DNA of 48,945 nucleotides from Clostridia bacterium (GCA_017646745.1 JAGCLY010000085.1:1-48945), one strand, 5' to 3'. Counted from the stretch's first letter, positions 16,155 through 25,414 are shown. Notes: generated by a model from the letters alone, not told the origin. Translations and numbers: made by a program.

Positions 16155-17519
16155 TTAGTTGTCATTAATAAGCTTATTCATCTCTTCGAGGGCGGTGTTG
16201 AACTGCAGATCCTCGGTTGCGGTGTTCTCAACATAGATGTCGGGTGTTACGCCGATGCCATGATAATTCACTCCGCATGGGGGATTGTAATAAGCGACGG
16301 TAAGCGTTACCGTAGACTGATCGAGGGGATAATAATAGGTATTTTGCATAATACCCTTTTTGTAGGTGGTGGTGCCTACTATGGTGGCCTTGAGATCGCC
16401 CGCGTTGCGGTAATCTCTCATTGCGGCGGTAAATATCTCGCCTGCAGATGCTGTGTACTGATTGCAGAGCACTACGAAGGGAAGGTCGAGTACGTGATCC
16501 TTATCACCGTCGTCATCGGAGACCAGCTCCACAGCATCCTCAAACTTGTACTGATAGCTCATAACCGTCTTGCCGTCGGGAATAAGATAGGATATTACCG
16601 ATACCACGCTGTCAACGTAGCCACCGGGATTGCCACGCAGGTCAAAGATTACGCCCTTTACTCCTGCAGCCTCAAGGCTGTCGATAGCCTCCTTGAACTG
16701 GTCGAAGGTGTTGCCCTTAAAGGCAACGATCTGTACGTATCCGACAGTTTTATCCTCGGATATCTCGTATACGACGTTAAGCTCCTCTACCTCTGCTCTC
16801 GTAGCAACAACAGTAATAAGCTCCTCGCCTCTCAGCATGGTAAGCTCAACGTCTGTTCCGATTTCGCCTCTTACGTAGTTTACCGCATTGGTGTAGCCAA
16901 GCTCCTCAACGGTTTTGCCGTCAACGGCATGAATGTAGTCACCTACCTTGATTCCGGCCTTTTCAGCAGGAGAGTCGGGGTAAACGGTGTTGATCATAAT
17001 GCTCTCGTCCTGGTCATTGTACTCGACCATAACTCCGATGCCACCGAACTTGCCGCTCATATCGGTCATAAAGTCCTCGGCCTCAACAGGCGGACGGTAT
17101 GCAGAGTAGGGATCGCCGAGAGAAACAACGTAGCAATTAAGCAGGGCGTCTGTAACCGCTGTCTTGTCTGCCGTATCAATCTCGTCGTAGCATTCCTTAA
17201 GGAAAAGCTCAGCCGTCATTTTTGCGTGATCAAAGGTACTGGGCATTCCGCTCTCGTAGTTGAAAAGCTGGATGAAGCATTCCTCAAAGTATTGGAATTT
17301 CATTCTGTCAAAGGTGGGCATACCCCAGCGACGCAGGTAGTCGGAAACGTATCCGTAGCTTGAAATGTGCGATGCGCCGTCAAGGTTTTCCTGTATCTCC
17401 TCCTTGCTTTCTGCAACGTAAGAGAAAAGTCCGCAGGATGCAAGGGAAGAGAGAAGTATTGTTAATGTAAGGATCAGCAGAAGCAGTCTGCCGACCCCTC
17501 TCTGAATATGCTTTATCAT
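16155..17519 (-). CDS. S41 family C-terminal processing peptidase
   Basis: A 454-residue exported or membrane-anchored serine protease. An N-terminal hydrophobic segment ending in LLSSLASCG could be a lipobox (Cys about residue 30) or a signal anchor. A PDZ domain follows around residues 170-250 (KFGGIGVMVEY to GDYIHAVDGKTVEELG). The S41 domain has DLRGNPGGYVDSVVSV and then CNQYTASAGEIFTAAMRD, where the Ser in TASAGE is the nucleophile, with the usual Lys in TTYKKGIMQN. The ATG at 17519 is preferred over an upstream TTG because an AGAGG site lies 10 bases before it. It heads the greA-lysS cluster. Substrate unknown. Confidence 0.92.
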   Translation of the reverse strand: MIKHIQRGVGRLLLLILTLTILLSSLASCGLFSYVAESKEEIQENLDGASHISSYGYVSDYLRRWGMPTFDRMKFQYFEECFIQLFNYESGMPSTFDHAKMTAELFLKECYDEIDTADKTAVTDALLNCYVVSLGDPYSAYRPPVEAEDFMTDMSGKFGGIGVMVEYNDQDESIMINTVYPDSPAEKAGIKVGDYIHAVDGKTVEELGYTNAVNYVRGEIGTDVELTMLRGEELITVVATRAEVEELNVVYEISEDKTVGYVQIVAFKGNTFDQFKEAIDSLEAAGVKGVIFDLRGNPGGYVDSVVSVISYLIPDGKTVMSYQYKFEDAVELVSDDDGDKDHVLDLPFVVLCNQYTASAGEIFTAAMRDYRNAGDLKATIVGTTTYKKGIMQNTYYYPLDQSTVTLTVAYYNPPCGVNYHGIGVTPDIYVENTATEDLQFNTALEEMNKLINDN

Positions 17520-17555
17520 TAAGAACAAACCTCTTTAATTCAAATTACACATTTC

Positions 17556-17587
17556 GGGGTTGTCTATGCGCAAGGCACAGCAACCCC
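17556..17587 (-). promoter_or_regulatory. Hairpin upstream of the S41 protease gene
   Basis: On the minus strand GGGGTTG (17581-17587) pairs with CAACCCC (17556-17562), with an inner TGTGC/GCGCA stem. No U-run follows, so it is either a weak terminator after the regulator gene or a leader structure of the protease operon. Confidence 0.45.
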
Positions 17588-17653
17588 AAAATACGTTTGT
17601 TATATTTTATCACCGGCAATAGAAATCATACCGATTTCCCGGCAAAATGCGAA

Positions 17654-18739
17654 TTAATACTTGGTAGGCTTGTTGGAGAGATATTTCTTAACCATAAGCG
17701 CAACCTTGAAGGTAACTGCGTGGTCAAATTCTCTAAGGTCAAGGCCGGAGAGTTTTCTGATCTTCTCAAGGCGGTAAACAAGGGTGTTACGGTGTACAAA
17801 GAGCTTTCTTGAGGTTTCGGAAACGTTAAGATTATTTTCGAAGAAGCTCTGTACGGTCATAAGGGTCTCACGGTCAAGCGACTCAAGCGAGCCCTTCTTG
17901 AATACCTCGGAGAGGAACATCTCGCAAAGGGTGGTGGGAAGCTGATATATAAGTCTGCCGATGCCGAGATTCTCGTAGGAAATTACGGGCTTCTCAATGT
18001 CGAATACCTTACCAACCTCAAATGCGATTCTCGCCTCCTTATACGCACGTGCAAGATCCTTAAGATTGTCAACTACAGAGGAGATACCTACGGTAGCCTT
18101 AAGGCCGTGCTTCTGGTGCGCGGTTTCGATAAGATTGCGTGCATAGTCCTCCATATCCTTCGCATCGGTATCCTGGGGGATAGTTCTTACGATAACAACG
18201 TCCTGCTCGCTGATGTTGATAACGTAATCCTTGTCGCTGTTTCCGATGATCTCCTGTACGATCTCGTAGGGAGGAATAGAGGAGGTGCTGTGAACCTTGA
18301 TAACAAAAACGATGCGGTTCTCGTCATTGGAGAAGTGAAGCTCGTTAGATTTTATGTAAATGTCACTGGGTAATATGTTATCAAGAAGAATACTCTTGAT
18401 AAATGAGCCTTTGTCATATTTTTCATCGTAAAGGGTCTTCATGTTGCCAAGGAAGATGGCAAGAAGCTCTGCCATGCTGCCTGCGTGAGAATCGTCACCC
18501 TCGATAAAGCAAATGCAGTCGCTCTTATCGTTTACGTTAATAAAGCGGTAGGTATATCCCTCGTAAACAACTGCTTCGCCAGAGTAGGAAAGCTCCTCTC
18601 TGATTCTCTGTTTAGACTCTCCGATCTTAGAGAGCTCGCTGCAGGCGATTACGATTCCGTTCTCGTCAATGATACCGATGGTGCGTCCTATAACATCTTT
18701 CATTTGGTGAAGAACAGTCTGATATAAGCGGTTAGACAT
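17654..18739 (-). CDS. CdaR/PucR-family transcriptional regulator
   Basis: A 361-residue regulator. The N-terminal part (about residues 1-130) resembles the sugar diacid recognition domain of CdaR (GRTIGIIDENGIVIACSELS). A central domain with weak GGDEF-like character follows (KATVGISSVVDNLKDLARAYKEA). The C-terminus is the PucR-type helix-turn-helix: NNLNVSETSRKLFVHRNTLV, then YRLEKIRKLSGLDLR. CdaR proteins activate sugar-acid use genes, but no such target is adjacent; kduI-kduD lie 29 kb away. The ATG at 18739 fits AGAAAGGA better than an upstream TTG at 18748. It has its own promoter and an inverted repeat in its leader, suggesting autoregulation or attenuation. Confidence 0.85.
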   Translation of the reverse strand: MSNRLYQTVLHQMKDVIGRTIGIIDENGIVIACSELSKIGESKQRIREELSYSGEAVVYEGYTYRFINVNDKSDCICFIEGDDSHAGSMAELLAIFLGNMKTLYDEKYDKGSFIKSILLDNILPSDIYIKSNELHFSNDENRIVFVIKVHSTSSIPPYEIVQEIIGNSDKDYVINISEQDVVIVRTIPQDTDAKDMEDYARNLIETAHQKHGLKATVGISSVVDNLKDLARAYKEARIAFEVGKVFDIEKPVISYENLGIGRLIYQLPTTLCEMFLSEVFKKGSLESLDRETLMTVQSFFENNLNVSETSRKLFVHRNTLVYRLEKIRKLSGLDLREFDHAVTFKVALMVKKYLSNKPTKY

Positions 18740-18787
18740 TTTGCGCAATCCTTTCTAATTTAACCATATTAGTTATCTTTTTAAGTA

Positions 18788-18834
18788 AAAATTACCTTTG
18801 ATTGCCCTCGGTGGGGGGTCTCTTAGGTAATTTT
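18788..18834 (-). promoter_or_regulatory. Inverted repeat in the regulator's 5' leader
   Basis: AAAATTACCT (minus strand, 18825-18834) is perfectly complementary to AGGTAATTTT (18788-18797), enclosing 27 bases with a C-rich and a G-rich run. Five U follow the 3' arm, so it could act as an intrinsic terminator or attenuator, or serve as a dimeric operator. Confidence 0.6.
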
Positions 18835-18847
18835 GTGTATACTGTAC

Positions 18848-18876
18848 TATATTCTAACTTATTTTTAGACAAATTG
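18848..18876 (-). promoter_or_regulatory. Promoter of the CdaR-type regulator
   Basis: On the minus strand TTGCAA is followed by 17 bases and TAGAAT, just upstream of the inverted repeat. Transcription would start about 15 bases before the repeat. Confidence 0.6.
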
Positions 18877-18948
18877 CAATAGGTTTTTGAAAAAAATTCA
18901 AGAATTTATACAAAAAAATGAAAAAATCTTTGTAGAATTTAACGATAA

Positions 18949-19683
18949 TTACAATTCGAATTCATAGGAAAGGGCAGACAGAACAAAGGATGGAGCCGTT
19001 TCACAGCGAAGTATGCGATTGCCCAGCGATACCGATTTGCACCCCGCCTCTTTTGCTGCCTCAGCCTCCTCCGGGGAAAATCCACCCTCGGATCCGACTA
19101 TAATCGCAACAGATGCAGGTCGGTCTTTTCCGGAAATAAGATCCTTAACGGTCATACCGTCCTCGTTTTCATAGCATAACAGGGCCATATCCGCCACAAC
19201 AGCCTCCTTAAGCATCTGGTTAAATGACATGGGCTGTGTAACGCTGGGGATTCTTGCTCTGCCGCACTGCTTCGCCGCCTCCTCGGCAATTCTTGAAAGA
19301 CGGGCGCTCTGCTTTTCGGCCTTCTCGGCCTTGGGGCGCTTAATACAGCGTGAGGATTCGAAGGGAATTATTCTGCTTGCGCCAAGCTCCACCGCTTTCT
19401 GTATAACCACCTCCAGCTTATCGCCCTTGGGGTATGCCATACACAGCGTTATGTTAACAGCCGGCTCTGTGCCGGTGTTGATCTGCTCGACGATCTCGCA
19501 TATACACTCATCATCACGGATGCGGGTCAGGGTACAGCGGTATTCGCCGCCCTCGCCGTCGCATACCACGGCCTCGTCACCCTCTGCCATTCTCAGTGAC
19601 CTTGCTATATGATGAGCATCTGCGCCGTCTATAACTATTTTATTTTCGTCAATATTTTCCTTGTTTACGAAAAATCTTGCCAT
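18949..19683 (-). CDS. rsmE: 16S rRNA (uracil-1498-N3)-methyltransferase
   Basis: A 244-residue SPOUT-fold methyltransferase. It has an N-terminal PUA-like RNA-binding part (DAHHIARSLRMAEGDEAVVCDGEG) and the SAM-binding trefoil knot signature near the C-terminus (IIVGSEGGFSPEEAEAA, then SLGNRILRCETAP). It methylates U1498 in 16S rRNA helix 44. It directly follows prmA by 23 bases, a pairing common in Firmicutes, and is the last gene of the ABC-F-ribF-prmA-rsmE run. Confidence 0.96.
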   Translation of the reverse strand: MARFFVNKENIDENKIVIDGADAHHIARSLRMAEGDEAVVCDGEGGEYRCTLTRIRDDECICEIVEQINTGTEPAVNITLCMAYPKGDKLEVVIQKAVELGASRIIPFESSRCIKRPKAEKAEKQSARLSRIAEEAAKQCGRARIPSVTQPMSFNQMLKEAVVADMALLCYENEDGMTVKDLISGKDRPASVAIIVGSEGGFSPEEAEAAKEAGCKSVSLGNRILRCETAPSFVLSALSYEFEL

Positions 19684-19706
19684 TTTTGTTTCCTTATTAA
19701 TTAATA

Positions 19707-20621
19707 TTATACTCTGACCAGCATTCCAACCCAGTCGTTTTCTCTTATTTCCTTTTCAACGGTAAATCCGGTCTTGATAACCGCATTTCTTACCTCATCG
19801 GCTCTCTCACCGATAATGCCCGAGAGAATAAGGGGGGCGCCGCTCTTAACGTACTTTGTCACGTCGGGCAGCATTCTGATAATTATATCTGCTACGATGT
19901 TTGCGACGCAGAAATCGTATTTTCCCTCAGTCAGGTCAACACCCTTCAGCAGGTCGGAAACGCCAACCGTGATGTTAGTGCAGCCGTCGGCAATAGCGTT
20001 CTCTCTAGCCACCTTAACTGCCATGGGATCGATATCATATGCGTTACAGCTCTTTGCGCCAAGCTTGGAAGCACAGATAGAAAGTATGCCCGAGCCTGTT
20101 CCTACGTCGAGAACTCTCATATTTTCAAGGGGCTCGTCCTGCATAAGGCGTATAACAAGTCGGGTGGTCTCGTGTGTTCCGGTGCCAAATGCCATGCCGG
20201 GATCCATTTTGATAATAACCTCGCCGTCTTTTGCATCATAGCTTTCCCATGCGGGTACGATCGTCACCTTGCCGAGAGGCACGGGCTTATAATACTGCTT
20301 CCAGCTCTCTGCCCAGTCGTCCTCGTTCATGCCCTCAAGGCTGATCTCGCCATCAATGCCGAGGGCGGGGAGCCTTGTCTGTAAAAATTCTCTGTATTCC
20401 AGGGGATTTCTCTCCTCGGGTACAAACAGCGACACCTTCACCGCATCTCTGTCTGCGTTAAGTATAGATTCGTCAACCAGCTCGCCATACATTCCGTTAA
20501 GCGAAAAGTCGCTGTAATCCTCGATCATAAGACCGTTGTCCAGCATGCTCATTACCGCTACTATGCTGTCAAGATCCTTTGTGTGTCCGCTGACTGTTAT
20601 TTTAGTCCAAGCTCCTGCCAT
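19707..20621 (-). CDS. prmA: Ribosomal protein L11 methyltransferase
   Basis: A 304-residue SAM-dependent enzyme that trimethylates ribosomal protein L11. Seen: GMAFGTGTHETTRLVIRLM, the SAM loop VLDVGTGSGILSICASKLGA, the acidic strand end NAYDIDPMAVKVA, and CVANIVADIIIRMLP. The N-terminal 90 residues are the L11-recognition domain, slightly divergent. Its start overlaps the end of ribF by 25 bases, with a GGAGA site inside ribF, so the two are translationally coupled. Confidence 0.96.
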   Translation of the reverse strand: MAGAWTKITVSGHTKDLDSIVAVMSMLDNGLMIEDYSDFSLNGMYGELVDESILNADRDAVKVSLFVPEERNPLEYREFLQTRLPALGIDGEISLEGMNEDDWAESWKQYYKPVPLGKVTIVPAWESYDAKDGEVIIKMDPGMAFGTGTHETTRLVIRLMQDEPLENMRVLDVGTGSGILSICASKLGAKSCNAYDIDPMAVKVARENAIADGCTNITVGVSDLLKGVDLTEGKYDFCVANIVADIIIRMLPDVTKYVKSGAPLILSGIIGERADEVRNAVIKTGFTVEKEIRENDWVGMLVRV

Positions 20622-21535
20622 TTTGTATCTCCATTTTCTTTAATTGTGGTGTTTTTGTCAACATATATTTGCATTTTAAGCTCGTCTACCGAGTCAAAGC
20701 GCTTTTCTTCTCTCAAAAATCCGATCAGATATACACGGATTTCCTTGTCGTACAGATCTCCGCTATAGTCGATAAGGTGGGTCTCCAGCCTTATCTCATT
20801 TTCACCGAAGGTGGGACAGGTTCCCACATTGCACACGCTGTAGTATGCCTCGCCATCGACGGTGGTGATGGATCTGTACACTCCCATTTTGGGTACAACA
20901 CGGTCATCGCCGATTTTTATATTAGCGGTGGGGAATCCGATTTTGCTGCCGTCACGTCTGCCGTGCAAAACTCTACCTTTAATATAATATAGACCGCCTA
21001 AAAGGTTGTTTGCCTCGTAAACTCGGCCTTGGGAAATAAGATTTCGTATCAGCGTTGCCGACAGGGTAACGCCGTCTGCAGTTATCTCCTCGCATATACG
21101 GCACTCGCCGCCTGCCTCAGCCATTAGATTGCAGAGCATATTACTGTCACCGCTTGCGCCCTTGCCGAAGCGGAAATTAAAGCCCGCAACGCAAATTTTA
21201 CAGCTCAGATCGGCGCACAGTATGCTGTGAACAAAGTCCTTGGGCGAGGTATCGGCTATTGCGCCAAAGTCGGCATAAACAGTAAAGTCTGCGCCCATGG
21301 ATTCAAATATCTCTGCCTTTTCGCTATCGTTGTACAGCCTGCCTGCATGGGATTTGATACCTCCGTCGGATTTGAAGGTAAATACTCCGAAGGCAAGTCC
21401 CTTTTCCTTTGCGGCCTCACGTGCTTTTAATAGCAGATCACGGTGGGCGATATGCACGCCGTCAAAGAAGCCGAGAGCCAGCACGCTGTCGGGAATATTC
21501 AGTTTTTGCTTAAAGGGATATTCGTAAACAATCAT
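20597..21535 (-). CDS. ribF: Bifunctional riboflavin kinase / FAD synthetase
   Basis: A 312-residue RibF that makes FMN and FAD from riboflavin. The N-terminal nucleotidyltransferase domain shows LGFFDGVHIAHRDLL; the usual Gly before the second His is Ala here. The C-terminal riboflavin kinase domain starts near residue 185, with KGRVLHGRRDGSKIGFPTANI and ETHLIDYSGDLYDKEIRV. A GGAGA site precedes the ATG, 12 bases after the ABC-F gene. Confidence 0.95.
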   Translation of the reverse strand: MIVYEYPFKQKLNIPDSVLALGFFDGVHIAHRDLLLKAREAAKEKGLAFGVFTFKSDGGIKSHAGRLYNDSEKAEIFESMGADFTVYADFGAIADTSPKDFVHSILCADLSCKICVAGFNFRFGKGASGDSNMLCNLMAEAGGECRICEEITADGVTLSATLIRNLISQGRVYEANNLLGGLYYIKGRVLHGRRDGSKIGFPTANIKIGDDRVVPKMGVYRSITTVDGEAYYSVCNVGTCPTFGENEIRLETHLIDYSGDLYDKEIRVYLIGFLREEKRFDSVDELKMQIYVDKNTTIKENGDTKWQELGLK

Positions 21536-21546
21536 AAAATTCTCCG

Positions 21547-23469
21547 TTACATTACTAACTCGTAGAGCTCAAGCAGCTCCTCCTCGATCTCGGCCTTTCT
21601 TTCCTCAATCTGGGCGGCTCTTACGTAGTCTGTTGCCGCCTCGCCAAACAGCTCGGCCTCCAGTGATTCGAGCTCGCTTTCCAGCTCCTTTATTTTTGCC
21701 TCGGCACGCTCTCTTTTCTTTTCCTCACTGCGTGCTCTGGCCTTTTCTCTCTTCTTTTCCTCATAGTCAGCCCTTGCGTCGCTGACCTCTACCGTCTTTT
21801 TTGCGCCCTGGAGCATCAGATTTCTGCTCTCTCTTATACGCATGTATTCGGTAAAGGCGTCGTCATAGCTTTCCAGGGGATAGTCGATCATTCCGTTGTC
21901 ACGCTCGGGCGCAAGCTCGATTATTCTCGTGGCAATCTTGTTGATGAAATATCTGTCGTGGGATACGGCTATGATAGTTCCCTCAAAGCCCAGCAGAGCG
22001 TTCTCCAACGCATCGCATGAGCCGATATCCAGGTGGTTGGTGGGCTCGTCCATGACCAGCAGGTTGACCTTTTTCAGTATCAGCTTTGCCAGCGTCAGTC
22101 TTGCTCGCTCTCCGCCCGAAAGGGTAGAAACACTGCGCTGTATGTCGTCTGCATCAAACAGGAATAGGGCCAGGGTAGAGCGCAGCTCAAGATCGGTCTT
22201 GTCGGGATAAGCCTCTCGCAGCTCGCCGAATACCGTGTTTTAGTCGCTCAGGCCTCTGTTCTCCTGATCGTAGTATCCTATCTTTATATTATATCCTAAG
22301 GTTAATTTTCCTCTATTGGGTATAAGCATCGAGTTTATCAGCTTCATCAGCGTGGATTTACCCGTTCCGTTTGCGCCGAGGAACATAACTCGCTCCCCCC
22401 TTCTTATAAGGAAAGAGAGATTTTTTATCAGCACACGCTCACCGTAAGAGAAATCTAAATCCTTTGCCTCCAGCACATTGCCGGTGGATTCCTCTTCGGA
22501 TGCAAAGCGCACTCGAATGTTCTTCTCATCTCCGGGCGCCAGCTCAACCAGTTCCATTCTCGCCAACTGCTTTTCCTTTGCACGGATTGTAACGTAATTG
22601 TGCTCCTGGTTGCATCTGCGCTGAAATTCAATATTCGCCTTGATCCTGGCGATAACCTTCTGTTGCTCCTTATATCTCTTCTCCAGCGAGGCAGCCTCGG
22701 CATCGCTCTGCTCCTTGCATCTGGAATAGCTGCCGTTATACAGCCTTGCCTGACCGTATCTGAGCCAGAGCGTCTTGTTGGTTGTCTTATCAAGAAAATA
22801 TCTGTCGTGTGAGATGATGATAACCGTCTTTTTGTATCCTGCAATAAAGCACTCCAGCCAGTTAAGCGCATCAATGTCCAGGTGGTTGCTGGGCTCGTCC
22901 AGCATAAGTATATCCGGCTCGGTCGCCAGCAGTCTTGCCAGAGCAAGCCTTGTATACTGTCCACCGGAGAGGGTCTTTATTTTTCTGCCGATAAGCTCCT
23001 CGTCAAAGCCAAGGCGCAGCAGCATTCCACGGCACCTGGATCTAAATTCCAGGCCGCCCTCTGCGGCAAAGCGTGAATTCTGCTCGTTCAGTCTTGATGT
23101 GAGCGACATTATTTCCTGCGGATCGGTTGCGCCTGTAAGCGCCGCCTCGGTTTTCGCTATTTCACCCTCAAGGGCAAGCAGGGCTGGGTACGCTGTATAC
23201 ATATATTCAATACAGCTCAGCTCCTGGGGCAGTGAGCTCAGATCTGCATTCTGCTCCAGCACGCCAACGGTATGACCCTTCTGTACGTATATCGCGCCCG
23301 AGTCGGGAGTGTATTCGCCTGTGATTATTTTAAACAGCGAGGTTTTACCTGCGCCGTTAACACCGATAACGCCGAGTCTGTCGCCGTCGTTTATCGCAAA
23401 AGAAATATCCTTTAATATTATATCTGTCCCGAAGGAGAGATTGATGTCTGATGCCGATAATGCTATCAT
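21547..23469 (-). pseudogene. ABC-F family ATPase interrupted by an in-frame TAA
   Basis: Together the two pieces spell one normal-length ABC-F protein of about 640 codons. The first (23469-22240) holds nucleotide-binding domain 1 (GVNGAGKTS, LSGGQYTRLALARLL, LDEPSNHLDIDAL), the linker helix pair and the start of domain 2 (GANGTGKSTLMKLI). The second, in the same frame, continues with [38 protein letters not shown] and a C-terminal Glu/Lys-rich coiled coil. A single TAA at 22240-22242 separates them, directly after QENRGLSD, where a Glu or Lys codon is a one-base change away. ABC-F proteins act on the ribosome (translation factors or antibiotic protection). This could be a recent nonsense mutation, a base-call error or readthrough. 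Confidence 0.85.
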
Positions 23470-23572
23470 TATTATTTATATCCCGCCCGGGAGCCTTTCT
23501 AAAATTTATATGCGAGATTATTTGCGAGCGCAAAAAGCCATTTGTCAAAAGACCGCAAATTTTCACAATACT

Positions 23573-23601
23573 ATTCTATCACAAATGCCCGAAAAAATCA
23601 A
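23573..23601 (-). promoter_or_regulatory. Promoter of the ABC-F-ribF-prmA-rsmE run
   Basis: Minus strand TTGATT (23596-23601), 17-base spacer, TAGAAT (23573-23578). About 100 bases of leader precede the ABC-F start. This promoter and the ARG-box-like sites and plus-strand promoter described separately account for the 335-base spacer 23470-23804. Confidence 0.7.
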
Positions 23602-23614
23602 TATGCTGCATAAA

Positions 23615-23693
23615 CGAATAAATATGCAGAATAAAACATGCATATTCGCTAATAACCGATTAAAATTTGAAAAAAGTCGAATAAAAATTCAAA
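23615..23693 (+). promoter_or_regulatory. ARG-box-like operator sites upstream of the amino acid importer
   Basis: Three sites resemble arginine repressor boxes: CGAATAAATATGCAGA (23615-23630), TGCATATTCG (23639-23648, reverse half) and CGAATAAAAATTCAAA (23678-23693). The last matches the core GAATAAAAATTCAA of the Bacillus subtilis ARG box as I recall it. They end 28 bases before the -35 box of the importer promoter. AT-rich sequence makes chance matches possible. Confidence 0.5.
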
Positions 23694-23720
23694 AAAAGTG
23701 AATTTTTTTGCAAAAACCTA

Positions 23721-23749
23721 TTGACAAATCATTTTGTAGGGTGTATAAT
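23721..23749 (+). promoter_or_regulatory. Consensus promoter of the amino acid importer
   Basis: TTGACA (23721-23726), 17-base spacer, TATAAT (23744-23749): an exact sigma-A consensus, expected to be very strong unless repressed. Confidence 0.93.
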
Positions 23750-23804
23750 AGCCACGTTGAAACAAGTCGGTCATACCCGACCCAACAGAAAGAAGGAAAA
23801 TAAA

Positions 23805-24650
23805 ATGAAAAAAATTATTACACTTATTCTCGCAATTACTATGCTTCTTGCAATGGGCGCAAGCCTTACATCCTGCTTCGGCGGCGGTGAGATTTATGTA
23901 CAGACCAACGCATACTTCGCTCCGTTTGAATACTACAACGGTACCGATATCGTAGGCGTTGATATTGAGATCATGGAGAAGGTTGGTCAGAAGATGGGTA
24001 AGGACGTTGTTTGGACTGACGGCGACTTTGGTATCATTATTGACACCGTTGCTGAGGGCAAGACTGCTGACTGCGGTGCTGCAGGTCTTACTATCACTCC
24101 CGAGAGATCCGAGAAGGTTGATTTCTCCGATCCCTACTACACCTCTATCCAGTATGTTATTCTTCCTGCCGGCTCTGATGTAGAGACCAAGACTGCCGAT
24201 GGCACTACATACATCGTATGGGAAGCACTTGCAGGCAAGACTGTTGCTACTCAGACCGATACCACCGGTTGGATCTATGCGGATGCAGAGATCGACGGTG
24301 AGGGCGGTGTTCTTTACGGCACCAATACCAAGCACGAGGCTATGGATAGCGCTAACGTTGCTGCAGAGGCACTTGGCACCACCATCGACGCTATTATCGT
24401 TGACGAGCTTCCTGCACAGTACATCGTTTCTAACAGCACCAAGGGCTTTGTATGCTATCCTCTCTACTACTCCGGCGCAGAGGGTGAGGCTGACGAGCCT
24501 GTAATCGAGCACTATGCTATCGCAGTTACCAAGGGTAACACCGAGCTCCTTAATGCTATCAACGAGGTTCTTGCAGAGCTTCTTGTTGAGGATGCTAACG
24601 GCCAGACCGAGATCGAGAAGATGGTTATGGCTCACATGGGTATGAACTGA
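23805..24650 (+). CDS. Amino acid ABC transporter substrate-binding lipoprotein
   Basis: A 281-residue lipoprotein. Signal peptide MKKIITLILAITMLLAMG is followed by the lipobox LTSC (Cys about residue 24). The mature part is a family 3 solute-binding protein: TNAYFAPFEYYNGTDIVGVD near the start, DCGAAGLTITPERSEKVDFSDPYYTS in the middle, and an ending in ALGTTIDAIIVDELPAQYIV. It captures a polar amino acid outside the cell. The start at 23805 follows AGAAGGAAAA. ARG-box-like sites upstream hint at a basic amino acid such as arginine, but the ligand is not readable from sequence. Codon use is strongly biased, as in a highly expressed gene. Confidence 0.95.
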   Translation: MKKIITLILAITMLLAMGASLTSCFGGGEIYVQTNAYFAPFEYYNGTDIVGVDIEIMEKVGQKMGKDVVWTDGDFGIIIDTVAEGKTADCGAAGLTITPERSEKVDFSDPYYTSIQYVILPAGSDVETKTADGTTYIVWEALAGKTVATQTDTTGWIYADAEIDGEGGVLYGTNTKHEAMDSANVAAEALGTTIDAIIVDELPAQYIVSNSTKGFVCYPLYYSGAEGEADEPVIEHYAIAVTKGNTELLNAINEVLAELLVEDANGQTEIEKMVMAHMGMN

Positions 24651-24666
24651 TAAAATAACTATTATT

Positions 24667-24700
24667 GAAAAAGGACCGCGCCTCGGCGCAGTTCTTTTTC
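24667..24700 (+). terminator. Intercistronic hairpin (partial terminator) between binding protein and permease
   Basis: A 16-bp stem (24667-24682 with 24685-24700, one mismatch, one G-U) ends in five U and a C. It lies between the binding-protein stop and the permease start. Such hairpins lower expression of membrane subunits relative to the binding protein. Confidence 0.8.
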
Positions 24701-24721
24701 AGCGTTTATAAGAGGAAAAAA

Positions 24722-25414
24722 ATGAACTTTTTTAACAGTATAGGCGTTCTTATTACTAATGAAAAGTATATGGGAATGCTGTTTGAGGGCCTTGGCACAA
24801 CCCTGCTTATATCGGTGTTTGCGGCTCTGCTTGGCCTTGTTCTTGGAACGCTGGTTGCTATAGTCGGTATTTCAGGTGATAGCCCTATTATGAAGCTGCC
24901 TAAGCTTATATGCAAGCTTTACGTTACCATTATCCGAGGTACACCCATGGCGCTTCAGCTTTTCATTATGGCATACACTATATTTGCGATCCGTGGCTTC
25001 CCCAAGGAGATTACCGCTATAATTGCTTTTGGCATCAATTCCGGTGCATACGTTTCGGAGAACATCCGTGCGGGCATTCTCTCTGTAGATATTGGACAGA
25101 CTGAGGCCGGTCGTGCTCTTGGCCTTAACGGCAAGACTACTATGGTAAAGATCGTTATTCCTCAGGCTATCAAGAATGTTATTCCTGCTATCGGTAACGA
25201 GCTTATTGCTCTTATCAAGGAGACCTCTATCGTCAGCATGATCGGTATGTATGATCTTACCCAGGCGGCAAAGGTTATCGGTGCGGGCAACAATATGGCC
25301 AGCTACGTAGTTCCTATGTCGGTTGCGGCATGCTTCTATCTTGCCATAGTATATCTTCTTACCTTTGCGATCAAAAAAATAGAAGGGAAATTAAGAGCCG
25401 GTGATAAGCGTTAA
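24722..25414 (+). CDS. Amino acid ABC transporter permease
   Basis: A 230-residue HisM/GlnP-type permease with about five membrane helices. It contains [20 protein letters not shown] near the start of the core. The EAA-type coupling motif is [21 protein letters not shown], followed by [21 protein letters not shown], both family hallmarks. The ATG at 24722 has an AGAGGAAAA site; a longer frame from 24665 would begin inside the hairpin. It overlaps the ATPase gene by 14 bases. Confidence 0.95.
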   Translation: MNFFNSIGVLITNEKYMGMLFEGLGTTLLISVFAALLGLVLGTLVAIVGISGDSPIMKLPKLICKLYVTIIRGTPMALQLFIMAYTIFAIRGFPKEITAIIAFGINSGAYVSENIRAGILSVDIGQTEAGRALGLNGKTTMVKIVIPQAIKNVIPAIGNELIALIKETSIVSMIGMYDLTQAAKVIGAGNNMASYVVPMSVAACFYLAIVYLLTFAIKKIEGKLRAGDKR

